Part shown: positions 19,067 through 27,800 of the stretch, in pieces
How the letters are laid out: every line of letters starts with the position of its first letter
Position numbering within the stretch: position 1 is the stretch's first letter
Program-made: the position numbers and the translations under genes
Assembly: GCF_001654965.1 (NCBI RefSeq)
Contig: NZ_LXEV01000024.1
Location: 1-64,000, forward strand
Origin: Proteus hauseri ATCC 700826
Lineage (GTDB): Bacteria; Pseudomonadota; Gammaproteobacteria; Enterobacterales; Enterobacteriaceae
DNA: 64,000 nucleotides
Direction of reading: 5' to 3'
The notes under the pieces: generated by a model
Told to the model about the DNA's origin: nothing
Seen by the model: only the letters and a program-made list of their open reading frames with translations
Databases searched by the model: none

Positions 19067-19804
19067 TTAACGTGCGATTTGCTTAAGAATATTGACCCAC
19101 ATATCAGCATAATGAGGCCATGCTAAAAACTCTTTACTACCCCAGTGCGGCGAACAATCGCTCATAAAGCAACCGGTTTTACCTTTCTCAAATTGACCAA
19201 ATACCAACAGTGGATCTTCGCCAATATTTAATACCGTTTCAGTATTTTCTTTAGCTGAGACTTTGTTATAACCAAGGAACATCGGCCATTGAGTAAAGCC
19301 TTTTACAGAAGCGTGTTCTGCATTAACAGCGCTTGCAAATACGCCCTCTGGCGCTTCAACACGATCATCACCATCAAGCATTTCTACAGGCAGAACTTCT
19401 GCAAGTAATGTATTTTTATAGTTTGCTTTTGCTTCAATACCCATAAATGACAGGTAACCACCAATCATTAATAAGCCACCACCATTAACAACAAATTCTT
19501 TTATTAAACCTAACGCATTTGGGATCACTTTCATGTTATAGAAAGTATCGTTTTGCAGAAGGAATGTATTTGCACCAATATCGCTGATAACAATGACATC
19601 ATATTTAGCTAATTCTTTTGCTGTTTTAGGGAATGCAATTTGCACTGTATGAGCAGGCATATAATCAACTTCAACGCCTTTTTCTCTTAAACAACTCAGT
19701 AAAAACGTTGAACCTTCTTCATATTTGCTGGAAGTGAAACTGTCGTAGCCTTTAGAGTGAATCATATGAATGTGCCATGACTCACCAATAAATAAAATTT
19801 TCAT
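19067..19804 (-). CDS. Glutamine amidotransferase-like protein (DUF1355/GATase1-like)
   Basis: A 245-residue protein with a class I amidotransferase-like flavodoxin fold. It opens KILFIGESWHIHMIHSKGYD, has the central strand YDVIVISDIGANTF, then the nucleophile-elbow region FVVNGGGLLMIGGYLSFMG, and ends SDCSPHWGSKEFL. The usual Cys nucleophile of amidotransferases is not at the elbow (GGYLSF), so it may bind a ligand or act by another residue. The start at 19804 is preferred because GAGGA precedes it; an in-frame extension upstream would overlap the kinase gene and starts in a hydrophilic stretch unlike the family. Second gene of the operon, after the kinase. Confidence 0.75.
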   Translation of the reverse strand: MKILFIGESWHIHMIHSKGYDSFTSSKYEEGSTFLLSCLREKGVEVDYMPAHTVQIAFPKTAKELAKYDVIVISDIGANTFLLQNDTFYNMKVIPNALGLIKEFVVNGGGLLMIGGYLSFMGIEAKANYKNTLLAEVLPVEMLDGDDRVEAPEGVFASAVNAEHASVKGFTQWPMFLGYNKVSAKENTETVLNIGEDPLLVFGQFEKGKTGCFMSDCSPHWGSKEFLAWPHYADMWVNILKQIAR

Positions 19805-19829
19805 TTTTATTCCTCTTTCAAAAGCATAT

Positions 19830-21050
19830 TTATTCAGGGGATTGCGTAACAATCTGTGAATATGTTGTTTGATTGATGCGATGCATGACATTAATATCTT
19901 CAGGCATTTCTGAAGCATTACTCGTCTCAACAGCTAACGATGAAAAAGCTGATGCATAGCGTAACGCATAAGAAAACTGCTTTCCTTTTGCCAATGAGGC
20001 AGCCAGCGCACCATTAAAAGCATCACCAGCGCCTGCCGTATTTTTTACTACGGCCGGGTATGCCGGCGAGTAAATATACTTGTATCCGTCATAAGCTAAC
20101 GAACCTTTACTACCCAGCGTAATAACAACTTTATTTACGCCTTTTTGATAAATAGAAACTGCGGCATTTTTTGCAGATTCTAAATCCAACACTTCGATAC
20201 CAGATAATAAACTAGCTTCTGTTTCATTGGGGGTTAATACATCCACCATTGGAAGTAATTTATGAACAATTTTATTATAAGGCGCTGGATTAAGAATAAT
20301 TGGAATATTATTCTCATTTCCTATAGAGATAATCTCTTTCAATGCCTCAATATTTGTTTCCAATTGTAATAAGATAATATCCGCGTCAATAATTTTATCT
20401 TTCTGTATTTTTACTTCATCAGAAGAAATATCCATATTAGAACCTGAGTAAATAGAAATTATATTTTCCCCACTCTCTTCTGATACAAAAATAGAGGCTG
20501 TTCCTGTTTGAAAATTTTCTGTTTGATATATCGTTGATGTTTTTATTCTTGATGACGATATAAAATTCACAGCATAATCACTGAACTGGTCCGTGCCGAT
20601 TTTTGTTATAAAATGCACCTGAGCATCAGCATAACTGGCAGCTAGAGCTTGGTTACACCCTTTACCTCCTGGTGAGAAGATAAATTTATTGGATAATAAG
20701 GATTCCCCGGCTTCTGGCAATCTAGGTAGATAACTAATCATATCAACATTAAATGATCCCAGTACACACACCTTATTTATTGCAGTTTTACCTGCTAAAT
20801 CAATTTTATCAATTTGGTCATTACATTCTAAAAATTGTATAATTTCTTTCTTGGCAACCTTATCTAAAGTTTCAAATTCGATAAAAGCGCCTCCGTGGCA
20901 TCTTTTTATAATTCCTTTATCAGAAAGAGTATTTAAATCTGACCGAATAGTTTCTTTGGTAACATTAAGTTCTTTAGCTAAAACAGAAACTTTTACGGCA
21001 CCATTACCTTTGATCAAATTAATAATTTTTTTATGACGTTCTGCTTTCAT
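19830..21050 (-). CDS. DeoR-type HTH fused to a PfkB/ribokinase-family kinase
   Basis: A 406-residue fusion. Residues 1-57 are a DeoR-family winged helix (VSVLAKELNVTKETIRSDLN, then GIIKRCHGGAF). After a 30-residue linker a full ribokinase-family domain begins (VCVLGSFNVDMISYLPRLPE). It has the substrate motif FSPGGKGCNQALAASYADA and the catalytic motif NTAGAGDAFNGALAAS, with the base Asp in GAGD. The normal phosphosugar-sensing domain of DeoR regulators is replaced by the kinase, so the protein may regulate its own operon according to substrate or product bound. E. coli YeiI has a comparable build. It leads the operon and a CRP-like site lies 50 bp upstream. Confidence 0.88.
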   Translation of the reverse strand: MKAERHKKIINLIKGNGAVKVSVLAKELNVTKETIRSDLNTLSDKGIIKRCHGGAFIEFETLDKVAKKEIIQFLECNDQIDKIDLAGKTAINKVCVLGSFNVDMISYLPRLPEAGESLLSNKFIFSPGGKGCNQALAASYADAQVHFITKIGTDQFSDYAVNFISSSRIKTSTIYQTENFQTGTASIFVSEESGENIISIYSGSNMDISSDEVKIQKDKIIDADIILLQLETNIEALKEIISIGNENNIPIILNPAPYNKIVHKLLPMVDVLTPNETEASLLSGIEVLDLESAKNAAVSIYQKGVNKVVITLGSKGSLAYDGYKYIYSPAYPAVVKNTAGAGDAFNGALAASLAKGKQFSYALRYASAFSSLAVETSNASEMPEDINVMHRINQTTYSQIVTQSPE

Positions 21051-22081
21051 TTAATGTTACCTCTATGGCAACAACTTTAATTTAATAGTTGTTATGGGAT
21101 TGTGATTACAATCATATGTTATTTATTAAAAGCAAAAAAAAGCAGAAATACAAAAATAAAAAACAAAAATAAACAGAAATAAATAATGGTTTTAATAAGA
21201 TTATTTAATAAATAGAATTGCGAGTTTAATTCATATTTATCAATATAAATTATGAAAATAAAAATTTATTCTTTAGATTATCATTAGTAAATTTAATATC
21301 AGATATTTCATTTTTATTTTTGATTTTTTTTTAAAAAATAATTAACTCATTAAAAATATCTTAATACCTAATCACTTAGGAAAAATAATATCTTCCTATC
21401 ATTTAAATAACTGTCGCTATGCTTAAATAATAGACAGCGCTATTGAATCGAGCAAAGCATTAATCTTTTTAATAAAATTATTAAATAAAATTTATCATTA
21501 ATATAGTGATATTTATGACTAAAACCAAAAGAAAACGATAACGTCGAAAGAAAATGAGATCATTAGTTAAGTAATATAAAAGAAAAGGATAAAACACACA
21601 CAAATTTCGCATTTCATTTTTGTGATCTAGATAACATTCAATATTGCTGCAATTTAACAGTGTTGACTAAAATTTATCCTTTTTTATCATTTTCAACGTT
21701 ATTTTACTCGACTTCTAAAATTATTTGAGGTTATTCTTTGTCGATATAACCAACTAATAAGTCAAGCTTTGGCATACTTTTGTAAATTGTCAGTCTACCT
21801 ATAGCACAATAATCAACTTGCAGTAGCAATGACTTATCTCATCGATAAATTAAATGGCAGATATAATAACCACAATAACCCATATAATGGCCTATTATGG
21901 TAGTTATCGTAAAATAATTGAAATTTATCACCATTACATTTTGTCAAATATCCTTTTCACTAGAAACATTTTGACATACATCTTTTCTAGTACTTAGCTG
22001 ATTTAATGGTTAAGTTTAGGTAAATCAAAATTCAAAGCTATTTGATAAAAATGACAATTTAACTTGCATAAGGATATATCA
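21051..22081. other. 1-kb intergenic region
   Basis: Very AT-rich, with no open frame or recognisable gene remnant on either strand. It holds the CRP-like site at 21101 for the minus-strand operon, a second, weaker CRP-like match (TGTGA-N6-TAACA) at 21621-21636, and an imperfect dyad around 21865-21910. The plus-strand gene at 22082 must have its promoter here. The length is unusual for this compact window; a small RNA is possible but nothing specific marks one. Confidence 0.5.
21101..21116 (-). promoter_or_regulatory. CRP-like site upstream of the HTH-kinase operon
   Basis: TGTGA-TTACAA-TCATA matches the CRP consensus TGTGA-N6-TCACA at 9 of 10 defined positions. It is 50 bp before the start of the HTH-kinase gene, so catabolite control of the operon is plausible. 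Confidence 0.55.
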
Positions 22082-22585
22082 ATGAAAATAAAATCACTCA
22101 TCGCAATCTCATTATTAAGTGCTAGTTTTTCTCTTTTTGCCAATGATGTAAAAGTTGAAAATCAAACCAATACTGCAACACTGCAGACTAAAGGCGCTAT
22201 TCAAAGTCAAAAAGAATTAAATGACTATGAGAAAATTATGATAGAAAAAGTCTGGGTAACTACAGACGCTATTGATGAAAAAGGAAACAAAGTTTCAGCT
22301 GATAATGCTCAAGTAAGCAACTATTTTGGTTTAGCAGAGTATTATCCTAATGGCACATTCATTATGTTTACACCTGAAGGTAAACAAAAAATGCAAGGTG
22401 ATTGGGCAATATCATCAGATGGTAAAACCCGGACATTAACCGCGAAAGATACTGAAGGAAAAGTGTTATTTACACGTGGTGTCGAAAATATCACAGTTAA
22501 AAATGATGAATATACTTATCGAATTTATCCAAATTCAGACGATAAAAACGTTTATTTTGATATTATTCACCAGCCTAAGAAGTAA
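22082..22585 (+). CDS. Secreted DUF4822-like protein
   Basis: A 167-residue exported protein with signal peptide MKIKSLIAISLLSASFSLFA. The mature part carries a lipocalin-like strand pattern: KVWVTTDAIDEKGN, NYFGLAEYYPNGTF, MQGDWAISSDGKTRTL and RGVENITVKNDEYTYRI. This resembles the DUF4822 domain, of unknown function. The start at 22082 is chosen because AAGGATA precedes it and it opens the signal peptide. It is a single-gene unit with a strong terminator. The family call is from memory of the motif pattern and is moderate. Confidence 0.65.
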   Translation: MKIKSLIAISLLSASFSLFANDVKVENQTNTATLQTKGAIQSQKELNDYEKIMIEKVWVTTDAIDEKGNKVSADNAQVSNYFGLAEYYPNGTFIMFTPEGKQKMQGDWAISSDGKTRTLTAKDTEGKVLFTRGVENITVKNDEYTYRIYPNSDDKNVYFDIIHQPKK

Positions 22586-22614
22586 AAATTCTCATATTCG
22601 TAGGCAAATAATTA

Positions 22615-22652
22615 AAAGGCTATTTTGTACTTACAAAGTAGCCTTTTTTTAA
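22615..22652 (+). terminator. Terminator of the DUF4822-like gene
   Basis: Stem AAAGGCTA / TAGCCTTT with a 16-nt loop, followed by TTTTTAATTTT. Confidence 0.85.
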
Positions 22653-22684
22653 TTTTATCTTTCTTGTTACTTGGTTTTAAACTA

Positions 22685-23821
22685 TTACAGTAGCGTTTGT
22701 GATTGACCATTAACCCAATAAATAACTTTATGGGCTTCCTCTGGAGATGGAACTTCTAGCTTAGTTAACATTCTTTCCATTACTTTTATAGGAACTGACT
22801 CAACTCTTGCGTTATTCTGTTTTTGCCACTGTATATAAGGTACTTCAATATAAACCAAAGTAATTTTAGCTTGATAACGATAAAACAGTGAAATCAGCTG
22901 ATCTCGCATTTGTCGAGTTATATTTGTCGCATTCCAAACAAAAGATTTATGCTGACGTAGATATTCCTTTGCTTGCTCTTTTGCTAACTGAGCGATCCAA
23001 CCATTAGCATCTCGATTATCAGGCTTAATATTATGCTGTCTGCGTAGTGCGTCTAAACTAACTATCGGACGATCTGCACAATACTGCTGAATAAAAGTAT
23101 CTTTTCCCATGCCTGGTAGTCCGCAAAGTATGGTGACTTCACTTCCTTTTTCAGGATACGGTTCATAATTACAATCAGCACTATTTTCAGTATAAAAATA
23201 ATGAAAACATGCTCGTTCAGAAGGGAAAAAAGCAGGTTTACGCCAACATTCTAGCTCTTCACAATAAAGTGAGAACAAATCTATTTTATCGAATAGAGCT
23301 TGCTTATCTTCACAATCTCGGCCTAATACATCCGCTTTTGCTAATAGTGCTAATAAATAACAATCAACGCGTAATGAAGCAGATAATAATGCTTTTTTAG
23401 GATCCTGCTTATCCATTACCCATAAAGGTAATCCGTGATAACGTACTAATGCCGCAATATGTTCTCTATCGATAAAATTAACTGGCACTTTTTCATAAAG
23501 AAAACGGCGAGTTGTTAATTCACCTTTACGGGCATGACTCGGTGAAATAATTCTCCCCTCATCTTCTCGTGTAGTAGATCGTTTTTCTACATCATGCAAC
23601 AGCGCCGCAATCCATAAAATTTGTTGTTCACGCTCTGATAATAAGCTGTATTCAGGCAATAACTTTACTGACGCAATAACACGCTGAGTATGAATAGCAA
23701 CATCACCTTCAGCATGATGAATGGGATCTTGCACGACTCCTGCCATATCACTTATTTCACTATATAAGCTACATAGTTCATCCCATGACATTTTGGTATG
23801 TAATTTTTTATGAAGCATCAT
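22685..23821 (-). CDS. HD-phosphoesterase / P-loop polynucleotide kinase (HD-Pnk-like)
   Basis: A 378-residue two-domain protein. Residues about 25-180 are an HD-superfamily phosphohydrolase: a first His in HAEGDVAIHTQRV, the HD pair in AALLHDVEKRSTTRED, later His in REHIAALVRYHG, and Asp in LLAKADVLGRD. Residues about 225-378 are a kinase with Walker A CGLPGMGKDTFIQQ and the lid-side motif WNATNITRQMRD of AAA_33/T4 Pnk kinases. This architecture matches HD-Pnk, characterised in Runella slithyformis as a 2',3'-phosphoesterase plus 5'-OH polynucleotide kinase that heals broken RNA ends. The ATG at 23821 overlaps the ligase stop (ATGATGA) with AGGAG upstream; the gene is translationally coupled to the RNA ligase. 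Confidence 0.82.
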   Translation of the reverse strand: MMLHKKLHTKMSWDELCSLYSEISDMAGVVQDPIHHAEGDVAIHTQRVIASVKLLPEYSLLSEREQQILWIAALLHDVEKRSTTREDEGRIISPSHARKGELTTRRFLYEKVPVNFIDREHIAALVRYHGLPLWVMDKQDPKKALLSASLRVDCYLLALLAKADVLGRDCEDKQALFDKIDLFSLYCEELECWRKPAFFPSERACFHYFYTENSADCNYEPYPEKGSEVTILCGLPGMGKDTFIQQYCADRPIVSLDALRRQHNIKPDNRDANGWIAQLAKEQAKEYLRQHKSFVWNATNITRQMRDQLISLFYRYQAKITLVYIEVPYIQWQKQNNARVESVPIKVMERMLTKLEVPSPEEAHKVIYWVNGQSQTLL

Positions 23822-24522
23822 CGAGACTCCTGTGCTTTTTCCCAACTTAAGGGAGCTCTTTGCCAATTTTTTTTCCAATGCACATCTGTTTTAACATGAT
23901 CTTTTCTCACATACTTAAACACCCGATGAGAAAATTCATTTAATGCAAAAGATTGAGCATCTCGGGTAACAATACCTTCCATTGGACTCGCTTTTTTTGT
24001 TGATACATCTTGAGACTGAAAAAAGCTTGGCTGGGTTGCTTGTGAAACAATCATCTGTTCAAATTTATTTTTATCGCTACAATCGGGCAACGTAATTTCT
24101 GGAACCGTAGGAAAATCAAACAGTGCAGCATAAAATTGCACTTCTTCCCAACTCAGCCATTTATCTTTACAGCGCACCGCAAACACATAAAAGTATTCTT
24201 CTAAAAATGTATATTCAATAGAATGAATGGCATAAAGGTTTTCACCGAAGATATCGATATCCCCTAAATCATTTTTTATTAATTGCCAACGTTGACGTAG
24301 TTGTGTCGTCCATGCTGATTGTGTTGGTGTTGCATGAGAGCGAGCAAATACCCCTGCTTGATTTAAACAATTATTTTCTCCATCCAGTTTTTCTGTATGG
24401 ATAAGTGTTTTTATATTGCAGATATCCTGCCACCATTGCGAATTAATGCGATCATCATTCGTTGTGCCTGGTGAAAAAGGATAGTGATACGTTCTATCGT
24501 ATTTTTGTGATTGATTGTTCAT
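23818..24522 (-). CDS. ATP-dependent RNA ligase (Rnl2-like)
   Basis: A 234-residue nucleotidyltransferase-type ligase. Motif I with the adenylated Lys is HTEKLDGENN; motif III region is DIDIFGENLYAIHSI; motif IIIa FYVFAV; motif IV EGIVTRD; motif V VFKYVRKDH. All catalytic motifs are present. It lacks a large C-terminal domain, so it is at the small end of the family. Rnl2-like enzymes seal 3'-OH/5'-phosphate RNA ends, exactly the ends that the downstream HD-kinase would produce. It is the first gene of the two-gene unit. A standard defence toxin is not seen nearby, so whether it repairs tRNA or rRNA cut by stress nucleases is inference. Confidence 0.85.
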   Translation of the reverse strand: MNNQSQKYDRTYHYPFSPGTTNDDRINSQWWQDICNIKTLIHTEKLDGENNCLNQAGVFARSHATPTQSAWTTQLRQRWQLIKNDLGDIDIFGENLYAIHSIEYTFLEEYFYVFAVRCKDKWLSWEEVQFYAALFDFPTVPEITLPDCSDKNKFEQMIVSQATQPSFFQSQDVSTKKASPMEGIVTRDAQSFALNEFSHRVFKYVRKDHVKTDVHWKKNWQRAPLSWEKAQESR

Positions 24523-24776
24523 TATTTTTTACTCATTAAGTAACAGAAATCCTGCCAAACTAAAATAGCTATTCGGCAAGTAAACTCGTCTGTAATCTGC
24601 ACTATTCCATCAGTGCCTTAATGCGTATTACATAATAACAACCTACAATAAGAAGAAGTGAAAAAATAAATAAGTGGCTATATTAACCATAAGATTAATA
24701 GAGTGCTAGATAAATAATTCTATTTATTACTTATATTACTTTTCACTTAATTTTTTAATCGAATATCGGAGGAAAT

Positions 24777-25565
24777 ATGTACAACGATCTTCAAGGAAAA
24801 GTAGCTGTCGTTACGGGATCATCAAGAGGTATTGGTGCTGCCGTTGTGTCACGATTAGTCGCTGAAGGGATGAATGTCGTAATTAACTATCATTCTGATG
24901 AAAAAGAAGCAAACGCTCTTGCTGATGATTTAAATAAATTAGGTTTAGGTAAAGCTATTATCTTTGGTGGTGATATTAGTGATGAAGATATCGCACATAA
25001 TTTTATTTATTGTGCAATAAATCATTTTGGTAAACTTGATCTTCTTATTAATAATGCCGGAATTGAAAACCAGACCCCCTCCCATGCTGTCGATTTAGCT
25101 GACTGGCATAAAATTATCAATGTGAATTTAACTAGCTATTTTCTTACGGCTCGCTCCGCTCTAAGATATTTTGTAGAAAATAAAATTCAAGGCAATATCA
25201 TTAATATGTCTTCTGTTCATGAAATTATTCCTTGGCCTACTTTTGCTAGTTATGCAGCCAGCAAAGGTGGCGTTAGAATGTTGACGCAATCTCTCGCTCT
25301 TGAATATGCAAGTCATGGTATTAGAATTAATTCTATTGGTCCTGGCGCAATCAATACACCAATTAATAAAGAAAAAATGGCAGATGATGAACTACGTAAA
25401 GAATTGGAAGAGATGATCCCAATGAAATACGCAGCAGAACCTGAAGTGGTAGCAAATGTTGCGGCTTGGTTAGCATCAGAGCAATCTGCCTATATTACAG
25501 GTCAGACAATTTTTATTGATGGTGGAATGACGCTTTACCCATCTTTCCAAGGTGGTAAAGGTTAA
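24777..25565 (+). CDS. Glucose 1-dehydrogenase (SDR family)
   Basis: A 262-residue short-chain dehydrogenase. Cofactor motif TGSSRGIGAA, then LDLLINNAGIEN. The catalytic set is Ser in NMSSVHEIIPWP and Tyr/Lys in YAASKGG. The phrases SVHEIIPWPTFASYAASKG and the C-terminal GGMTLYPSFQ match Bacillus-type glucose 1-dehydrogenase, which oxidises glucose to gluconolactone with NAD(P). A good ribosome site (GGAGGAAAT) precedes the ATG. It stands alone; no gluconate genes are adjacent. The substrate call is strong for this family but still by resemblance. Confidence 0.82.
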   Translation: MYNDLQGKVAVVTGSSRGIGAAVVSRLVAEGMNVVINYHSDEKEANALADDLNKLGLGKAIIFGGDISDEDIAHNFIYCAINHFGKLDLLINNAGIENQTPSHAVDLADWHKIINVNLTSYFLTARSALRYFVENKIQGNIINMSSVHEIIPWPTFASYAASKGGVRMLTQSLALEYASHGIRINSIGPGAINTPINKEKMADDELRKELEEMIPMKYAAEPEVVANVAAWLASEQSAYITGQTIFIDGGMTLYPSFQGGKG

Positions 25566-25635
25566 GTTATTCCAATAGAAAACCCACTTTTTAGTTCTTA
25601 TAGTGCTAGAAGGTGGGAACCATGATTAGTAAAAA

Positions 25636-26193
25636 TCAGTCTGAATAAAGAACAACATTTTCAGCATTAATCAGATTATCAGGAAAAATAAGCGGCCTAT
25701 CTGAAATAAAAGGTATATTTAATATTTTCGTACCTGTTGAAATAGAAATACCTGCTTTTAACCATGCATCAGCAACTAATTCTGTGCAATAAACACCTTG
25801 TTCAGGATAAATACTAAAATTTTCACCAACACGATTTAAAGCAATATGTAACGCTTTATCTCTTGCTACATCATCCCCTTTAACTTGATAAAATCGAACA
25901 GAATTAGGTTTAGCTCTACTAGTAAAAAACTCAAGACTATCAATGGTGACACCGTCTTTTATATTAGGATGTTCACTTGGTGTTGAATGTATTACTTGAA
26001 TACCTTCTTCAGTGATCCACAACATTCCTACGTGACTAAAACCACTGTTATCTACTTGTTTAATAATATCGCTAATAACCTCATCACCATCACGAAAAAC
26101 TAAATCACCACTTTTTAATTCATAAGGTAAAGCGAGCGCATTATTTGCGCTCGCTAAAAATAAAACTAAAGAAAAAAATATGCGGATAATCAC
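25636..26193 (-). CDS. YiiX/YebB-like NlpC/P60 cysteine hydrolase
   Basis: A 185-residue exported protein with signal peptide (FFSLVLFLASANNALA). The permuted papain-like fold of the YiiX/YebB group is seen: LKSGDLVFRDGDEVISDI, then catalytic His in NSGFSHVGMLW, and Cys in GVYCTELVADAW. Such enzymes are thought to hydrolyse amide or ester bonds in the envelope (peptide or lipid); substrate unknown. The ATG overlaps the stop of the upstream lipoprotein gene by four bases, so the two are cotranslated and probably work together in the periplasm. Confidence 0.8.
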   Translation of the reverse strand: MIIRIFFSLVLFLASANNALALPYELKSGDLVFRDGDEVISDIIKQVDNSGFSHVGMLWITEEGIQVIHSTPSEHPNIKDGVTIDSLEFFTSRAKPNSVRFYQVKGDDVARDKALHIALNRVGENFSIYPEQGVYCTELVADAWLKAGISISTGTKILNIPFISDRPLIFPDNLINAENVVLYSD

Positions 26194-26597
26194 TTAACAG
26201 CAACTTTCCATTTGCCATCAATTTTAATCATTTGTTGGTCTTCAGTTTTTTCTTCGCCGTTTTTAAGTACTGTTTTTAATGTGACAACAGCACTGTTTTT
26301 ATCTTCTGAATATTCGACTTTAACGACTTCAACTTTAGTTAAACCACCTTGTTCTTTAATTTGCTTACCTGCTTCGGTAATGATCATTTTAAATTTACCC
26401 GTAATTTGCTCTGCCATCGGGTCTTTTTCTAAGTCACCAAAGTACATTAATGAAACAGCTTTATCGCCATCTCCTGCTGCAACCGCTTCAACAAATGCGA
26501 CTGCTGCTTGCCCTGCTTCATCTGTTTTATCGCCACATGCAGATAACGTCATTAACGCAACAGCTAGAAACAAGAAACTCATCATCTTTTTAAACAT
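26190..26597 (-). CDS. DUF4878-like lipoprotein
   Basis: A 135-residue lipoprotein with a lipobox (ALMTLSAC), Cys at about position 21. The mature part begins DKTDEAGQAAVAFVEAVAAGDGDKAV and ends in strands KVEVVKVEYSEDKNSAVVTLK and KIDGKWKVAVK. This is the NTF2-like pattern of DUF4878 lipoproteins. Function is not known. It heads a two-gene unit with the YiiX-like hydrolase. Asp after the lipid-bearing Cys position is Gly (C-G-D), which does not give an inner-membrane retention signal, so outer-membrane location is likely. Confidence 0.8.
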   Translation of the reverse strand: MFKKMMSFLFLAVALMTLSACGDKTDEAGQAAVAFVEAVAAGDGDKAVSLMYFGDLEKDPMAEQITGKFKMIITEAGKQIKEQGGLTKVEVVKVEYSEDKNSAVVTLKTVLKNGEEKTEDQQMIKIDGKWKVAVK

Positions 26598-27433
26598 AAT
26601 TCACCATCACCTTAAATATTATAATTTGACCAAATAATTTTGTATAACACACTATTTATAATAGCATTATGTTATTTATTGCCTAGTTGATATTTTTCTG
26701 TGTAGAAGTGTAGAAAAGTAAACTTTTCTTTTCTGCCACAGAATTATACTTGATAAGAATAGAAACAGTCATGGATTATTTTTATTTTAAACTTAAATTA
26801 AAATTTCTTTTCATCACTTAGCTAAAATTAAGTTAGAATACATTGAACAATTAGTCATAAAATGAGTATTTCCTATTTTAAATAATCTAATTACTTTTAA
26901 TTTAATAAAAAAATATATTTGTATTGCATTAAAAATCAAACAATTAAGAAACATTACTTTTTACCAATAAAACCTACTGTTTGTTTTACGACCACTATCT
27001 ATTTTATAGACTAAAAACAATAAATATTTTTAATACATATGGAATGTTATTTAATAATATTTTAGTTTAATAGTAATAGTTAATGTTTGAAATATTAAAA
27101 TTTCTATTTAAACGTAAGAAATAATCAGAAATATAATAAACGAAATAAAAACATAAATTATTATTTATAATATAACAATTCATCTATTTTAAAAGGTATT
27201 AAAAACAAGTCTATTTGTTTTTTAAGTGGCTACACTGGCTTTATTTCTCGATTTTTTATAAATTTATCTATAACACATTCAGCTAAAATACAAATAAACA
27301 CTAGAAAATTTGTGATCACAGACGACTTTTTACATCATTAATGTTATTTAAGATAAATAGAAACTGCATTTTTTATCGCGAATAGGTAATCTATTCATCT
27401 GATTTTGAATGGCGAAACATGAAAGGGCATTTT
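26598..27433. other. 836-bp AT-rich intergenic region
   Basis: No gene seen in six frames. It lies between divergent genes and must hold both promoters. Two palindromes stand out: AGAAAAGT-AA-ACTTTTCT at 26712-26729 and the 10-bp TGTGATCACA at 27311-27320, 114 bp before the small gene at 27434. Neither matches a regulator site that I can name with confidence. Confidence 0.5.
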
Positions 27434-27691
27434 ATGTTTACTTCACAGCTCATGCTGGTCGGTTATGTTTTACTTGTTAGTCCTTGTGGGCATGATTCTT
27501 GTGATGCGATCCCTGTTACAGAAACGATTTATACTAAAGATGAATGCACTACTCGGCTTAATTACTTGAAAAAGAAAAGACCTGATCTCTATATTTTTTG
27601 TGGACAAGTCCTGCGAGATCCTGAAGTTACCGACGAAAACCCGTTAAAATCTCCACCTAATAGTGCTGATGACGTTTTTCGAGTGCAGTAA
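27434..27691 (+). CDS. Small Cys-containing protein, possibly DUF1482-like
   Basis: An 85-residue protein. The N terminus is hydrophobic (MFTSQLMLVGYVLLVSPC), then two close Cys (PCGHDSCDAIPV), KDECTTRLNYLKKKRPD and a fourth Cys in YIFCGQVL. The hydrophobic start and Cys spacing recall the DUF1482/YebW group of small enterobacterial proteins; this is a weak resemblance. The ATG at 27434 has AAAGGG six bases upstream; an ATG at 27419 has no ribosome site. It lies 109 bp before the S24 repressor gene in the same direction. Confidence 0.55.
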   Translation: MFTSQLMLVGYVLLVSPCGHDSCDAIPVTETIYTKDECTTRLNYLKKKRPDLYIFCGQVLRDPEVTDENPLKSPPNSADDVFRVQ

Positions 27692-27800
27692 TATATTTTA
27701 TCCTAATTTTAGCGTTACTATAAAATACAATTTAAATTGTTTTATTTTTAAGATATACTGCTTGTACTTAAATATGTAAGGACACGTATTAGGAGTCACC

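Noticed and set aside
19805-19930. Longer start for the amidotransferase-like gene
   Set aside because: The extension overlaps the kinase gene, lacks a ribosome site and is unlike the family; GAGGA before 19804 supports the shorter form.
26712-26729. Palindrome AGAAAAGT-AA-ACTTTTCT considered as an operator
   Set aside because: It fits no known regulator, and short palindromes of A and T are expected by chance in this AT-rich DNA.
27311-27320. TGTGATCACA considered as a CRP site
   Set aside because: The two half-sites touch with no 6-bp spacer, so CRP could not bind in the normal way.
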